This document shows, piece by piece, positions 41,719-43,416 of a stretch of 43,416 nt of DNA. The notes below the pieces were generated by a model that worked only from the letters and a program-made list of their open reading frames with translations, did no database searches and was not told the DNA's origin. Source of the stretch: Myxococcaceae bacterium (GTDB taxonomy: Bacteria > Myxococcota > Myxococcia > Myxococcales > Myxococcaceae); NCBI GenBank assembly GCA_016926755.1, contig JAFGNZ010000375.1:1-43416 (forward strand), in the 5' to 3' direction. Each line of letters begins with the position of its first letter. Within the stretch, counting starts at the first letter, position 1. Position numbers and translations under genes: made by a program.

Positions 41719-43272
41719 TCAAGCCCCCCGGCGCTGGAGCCGCAGGAGCCCGAGGAGCAGCAGGGCGAGCGGGGCACTCCCCGTCGCACCGCAGCCGCAC
41801 CCGCTGGAGTCCCCATCCTCCGGCGGAGGGAGCCCACCTCCATCAGGGGCCCCGGTCCCCGCATCCGGCACTTCGGTCCCTCCATCCTGCCCACCGCCGC
41901 CTCCCGTGCCGAAGCCCAGGGCGCCGATGTCGAGCGCGCTGCCCTGAGGGCGTGGCTCGCTCGCGCGGTGCTTCACGTACTGGCGGGACAGCGGGTGGGC
42001 ACTGGTCTCGGCCGGAGGAGCAACCGCCGCGCCGCGCAGGGGCGAGGAGGCGAGGAGGTGGAGATCCTGCCCCTCGAGGTTCACGAAGCCCGGATCCGCC
42101 CCGGTCACGTTGCCGCCCGTGTCCGTCACCGAGCCCGTCACCGTCCCGAACGAGGACACGTAGCCGGGCTTGTACCAGTTGCCCCCGTGGCGCAACGCGC
42201 CCGCGGCATCCGTCAGCGAGAGGGTATTTCCCCCCGCGGCGGCGACGAGCACCACGTTGCCCGTGACGTGGGCTGTCTGCGCGTTGCTGGACAGCCGCAG
42301 CAGCGTCGTGCGGTCGGTGCGGGTGGAGACGACCGTGTTGTTCCAGAAGTAGAGCGTGCCGCGGTAGTTCGGCTCGGTGCCGTTGTCCCCGCCGAAGTGG
42401 ACGATCTGCCGGTTGCCAGCCCCCTCGGGCTCGATGAGCACGTTGCCGTACACGAAGGTTCGCGCGTACGACGAATCCGCCCGGTACGAGGCGTTGTCCG
42501 ACTCCACCAGATCGAGCTGCCGGTTGCCGCCCTCGATCCAGTTGTACCGGACGACGGTGCCCGCCGAGCGATCCTTGAGGTTGTTGCCGAGGCAGCCCGC
42601 GCACAGCGGACCGAACCGGTTGTACTGGTACACGATGCCCAGCGCCTCGGTGTACGCGTTGTGCTCGTAGATGCTGCCCGAGTTGCCGTTGCCGTGGATG
42701 TAGTTGCCCTCGATGAGGACGTCCTCCGTGTTGGGCGCGATGAACAGCCCGTTGCCGCTGTCCTCGAGGACGCAGTCGCGGATGACGAGGTGCGCGCCCT
42801 TCTCGATGTAGATGCCCGAGGCATTGTCCTGGTAGGTGGAGGCGCCGTTGCGGCCGGTAAAGGAGCCTCGGGCTCGGCGCAGGTGCAGCCCCTCGATGAC
42901 GATGTGGGAGGGCAGGGTGTCCAGCGGACTGTTGGAGCCGCCGATCTTGATGATGCCGCGCTCCTCGCCCCAGTAGTTGAGCTGCGAGCGCGTGGTGGCG
43001 CCCTCGCCGTGGATGATGGGCAGGTTGCCCTGGGCATCCGGCACGCCTCGGACCGTGATGGGCGCCGCCTGAGTCCCGCTTCGACCGATCACCCACTTCT
43101 CGGCGTAGGGCGTGGGGCGCGCGTGGATGAGCACCGTGTCTCCGGGGCCGAGCGACTCCCAGGGCACCTCGCCAATGGCGGCGTAGGACTGCCCGGGGCC
43201 CACGCGGTACTCCGCGGCGCGGGCGATCAGCGGGAACGACAGCAGCAGGACGAGAGGGCGGATCAGGCGCAT
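41719..43272 (-). CDS. MYXO-CTERM parallel beta-helix protein
   Basis: A 517-residue secreted protein, ATG 43272, signal peptide (LVLLLSFPLIARA). The body is a right-handed parallel beta-helix with repeated strand motifs such as NASGIYIEKGAHLVIRDCVL, GNGLFIAPNTEDVLIEGNYI and NNTVVSTRTDRTTLLRL, a fold used by polysaccharide lyases and carbohydrate-binding proteins. After a Gly/Asp/Pro linker it ends in SSGCGCGATGS, a hydrophobic helix and LRLQRRGA: the MYXO-CTERM signal processed by myxosortase, which attaches proteins to the surface. Substrate unknown; a polysaccharide target is likely. A group II intron end lies 64 bases upstream. Confidence 0.88.
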   Translation of the reverse strand: MRLIRPLVLLLSFPLIARAAEYRVGPGQSYAAIGEVPWESLGPGDTVLIHARPTPYAEKWVIGRSGTQAAPITVRGVPDAQGNLPIIHGEGATTRSQLNYWGEERGIIKIGGSNSPLDTLPSHIVIEGLHLRRARGSFTGRNGASTYQDNASGIYIEKGAHLVIRDCVLEDSGNGLFIAPNTEDVLIEGNYIHGNGNSGSIYEHNAYTEALGIVYQYNRFGPLCAGCLGNNLKDRSAGTVVRYNWIEGGNRQLDLVESDNASYRADSSYARTFVYGNVLIEPEGAGNRQIVHFGGDNGTEPNYRGTLYFWNNTVVSTRTDRTTLLRLSSNAQTAHVTGNVVLVAAAGGNTLSLTDAAGALRHGGNWYKPGYVSSFGTVTGSVTDTGGNVTGADPGFVNLEGQDLHLLASSPLRGAAVAPPAETSAHPLSRQYVKHRASEPRPQGSALDIGALGFGTGGGGGQDGGTEVPDAGTGAPDGGGLPPPEDGDSSGCGCGATGSAPLALLLLGLLRLQRRGA

Positions 43273-43336
43273 GACCGGATTATGAGGCAGGCGGCGCGCA
43301 GGAGGCGTGCGCTTCGACGTGAACTCCCAGAACGTG
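43273..43336. promoter_or_regulatory. Upstream region of the beta-helix gene, flanking the intron
   Basis: Sixty-four bases between the beta-helix start and the intron 3' end. It would contain the gene's promoter or the original 3' exon target. I see no clear -10 element. The intron insertion may have separated the gene from its upstream region. Confidence 0.3.
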
Positions 43337-43416
43337 GTCGGGTAGACCGGGGCAGTTGCCCACCCCGGCCCCCCACAGATCCGGACGTGCGGAATTGCCG
43401 CATCCGGCTCCTCGGC
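43337..43416 (-). mobile_element. Group II intron, 3' end (domains V and VI), partial
   Basis: Read on the minus strand, 43410-43378 is domain V: a GAGCCGGA/UCCGGAUC lower helix (with the AGC catalytic triad at positions 2-4), a CG bulge, and a UGCGG/CCGCA upper helix with a CAAUU loop. Domain VI follows (CCGGGG ... CCCCGG around UGGGCAACUG with the branch-point A region), then the 3' end CUACCCGAC, typical of bacterial group II introns. The intron ends at 43337. Its reverse-transcriptase ORF would be outside the window. One lower-helix position is G-A rather than G-U. Confidence 0.75.

Overview
This is a very GC-rich, gene-dense chromosomal window from a myxobacterium, most likely suborder Cystobacterineae (Myxococcus, Archangium, Cystobacter or Stigmatella relatives). 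The evidence is a FruA developmental regulator (229 residues, Asp59), a Tgl/PilF-type TPR lipoprotein, many lipoproteins, paired Ser/Thr kinases, FHA proteins, a MYXO-CTERM protein and frequent GTG/TTG starts. The order rpoC ... recO ... Tad-like genes ... proC/divIVA ... fruA looks like core myxobacterial synteny. I assigned it from reading only; no search was run.

Layout. 1-5588 (+): the end of rpoC with its terminator, two phasin-like coiled-coil proteins, a lytic transglycosylase, a Pro-rich exported protein, a conserved small protein, Tgl/PilF pilotin, a RodZ-like HTH membrane protein and recO. 5602-8770 (-): an envelope operon of a vWA lipoprotein, a Cys-rich lipoprotein with seven 21-residue repeats, and a hypothetical protein; a further lipoprotein diverges at 8943. 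10339-14684 (+): two tandem Ser/Thr kinases with near-identical catalytic-domain DNA and matching promoters. 14733-17814: glyQ-glyS. 17904-21349: two translationally coupled repeat-type lipoproteins. 21412-28556: an FHA-rich Tad-like secretion/pilus cluster (RHH-FHA protein, prepilin peptidase, secretin, FHA-CpaF ATPase, double-FHA membrane protein) with no TadB/TadC or pilin. It resembles one of the two loci of the M. xanthus Kil contact-killing apparatus. 28627-31323: polA with a degenerate proofreading domain.

After polA there is a structured minus-strand element (31406-31603) that looks like an undescribed RNA. A 13-bp closing helix encloses a GCAA-tetraloop hairpin and three hairpins whose apices all show AUGGGGG; G-U pairs on the minus strand become A-C mismatches on the plus strand. 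It starts six bases after the stop of a small (-) gene and ends before a shared terminator. This is the best candidate for something new in the window.

32547-35871 (-): a MA-type metallopeptidase, YggU, DivIVA, ProC and a HEAT-repeat protein. 36031-38244: a zinc-ribbon/J-domain protein convergent with an RDD-SpoIIM membrane pair. 38501: fruA, then a TPR lipoprotein. 40458-41679: a less GC-rich, probably acquired cassette (a twin-CX3C lipoprotein and a duplicated-domain protein). 41719-43272 (-): a MYXO-CTERM parallel beta-helix protein. At the right edge (43337-43416, -) is the 3' end of a group II intron (domains V and VI).

Taken together the window mixes information-processing genes (rpoC, recO, glyQS, polA) with envelope, motility, predation and development functions. 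Several genes share a compact promoter form in which the -10 element lies only 6-13 bases before the start codon, implying leaderless or nearly leaderless mRNAs.
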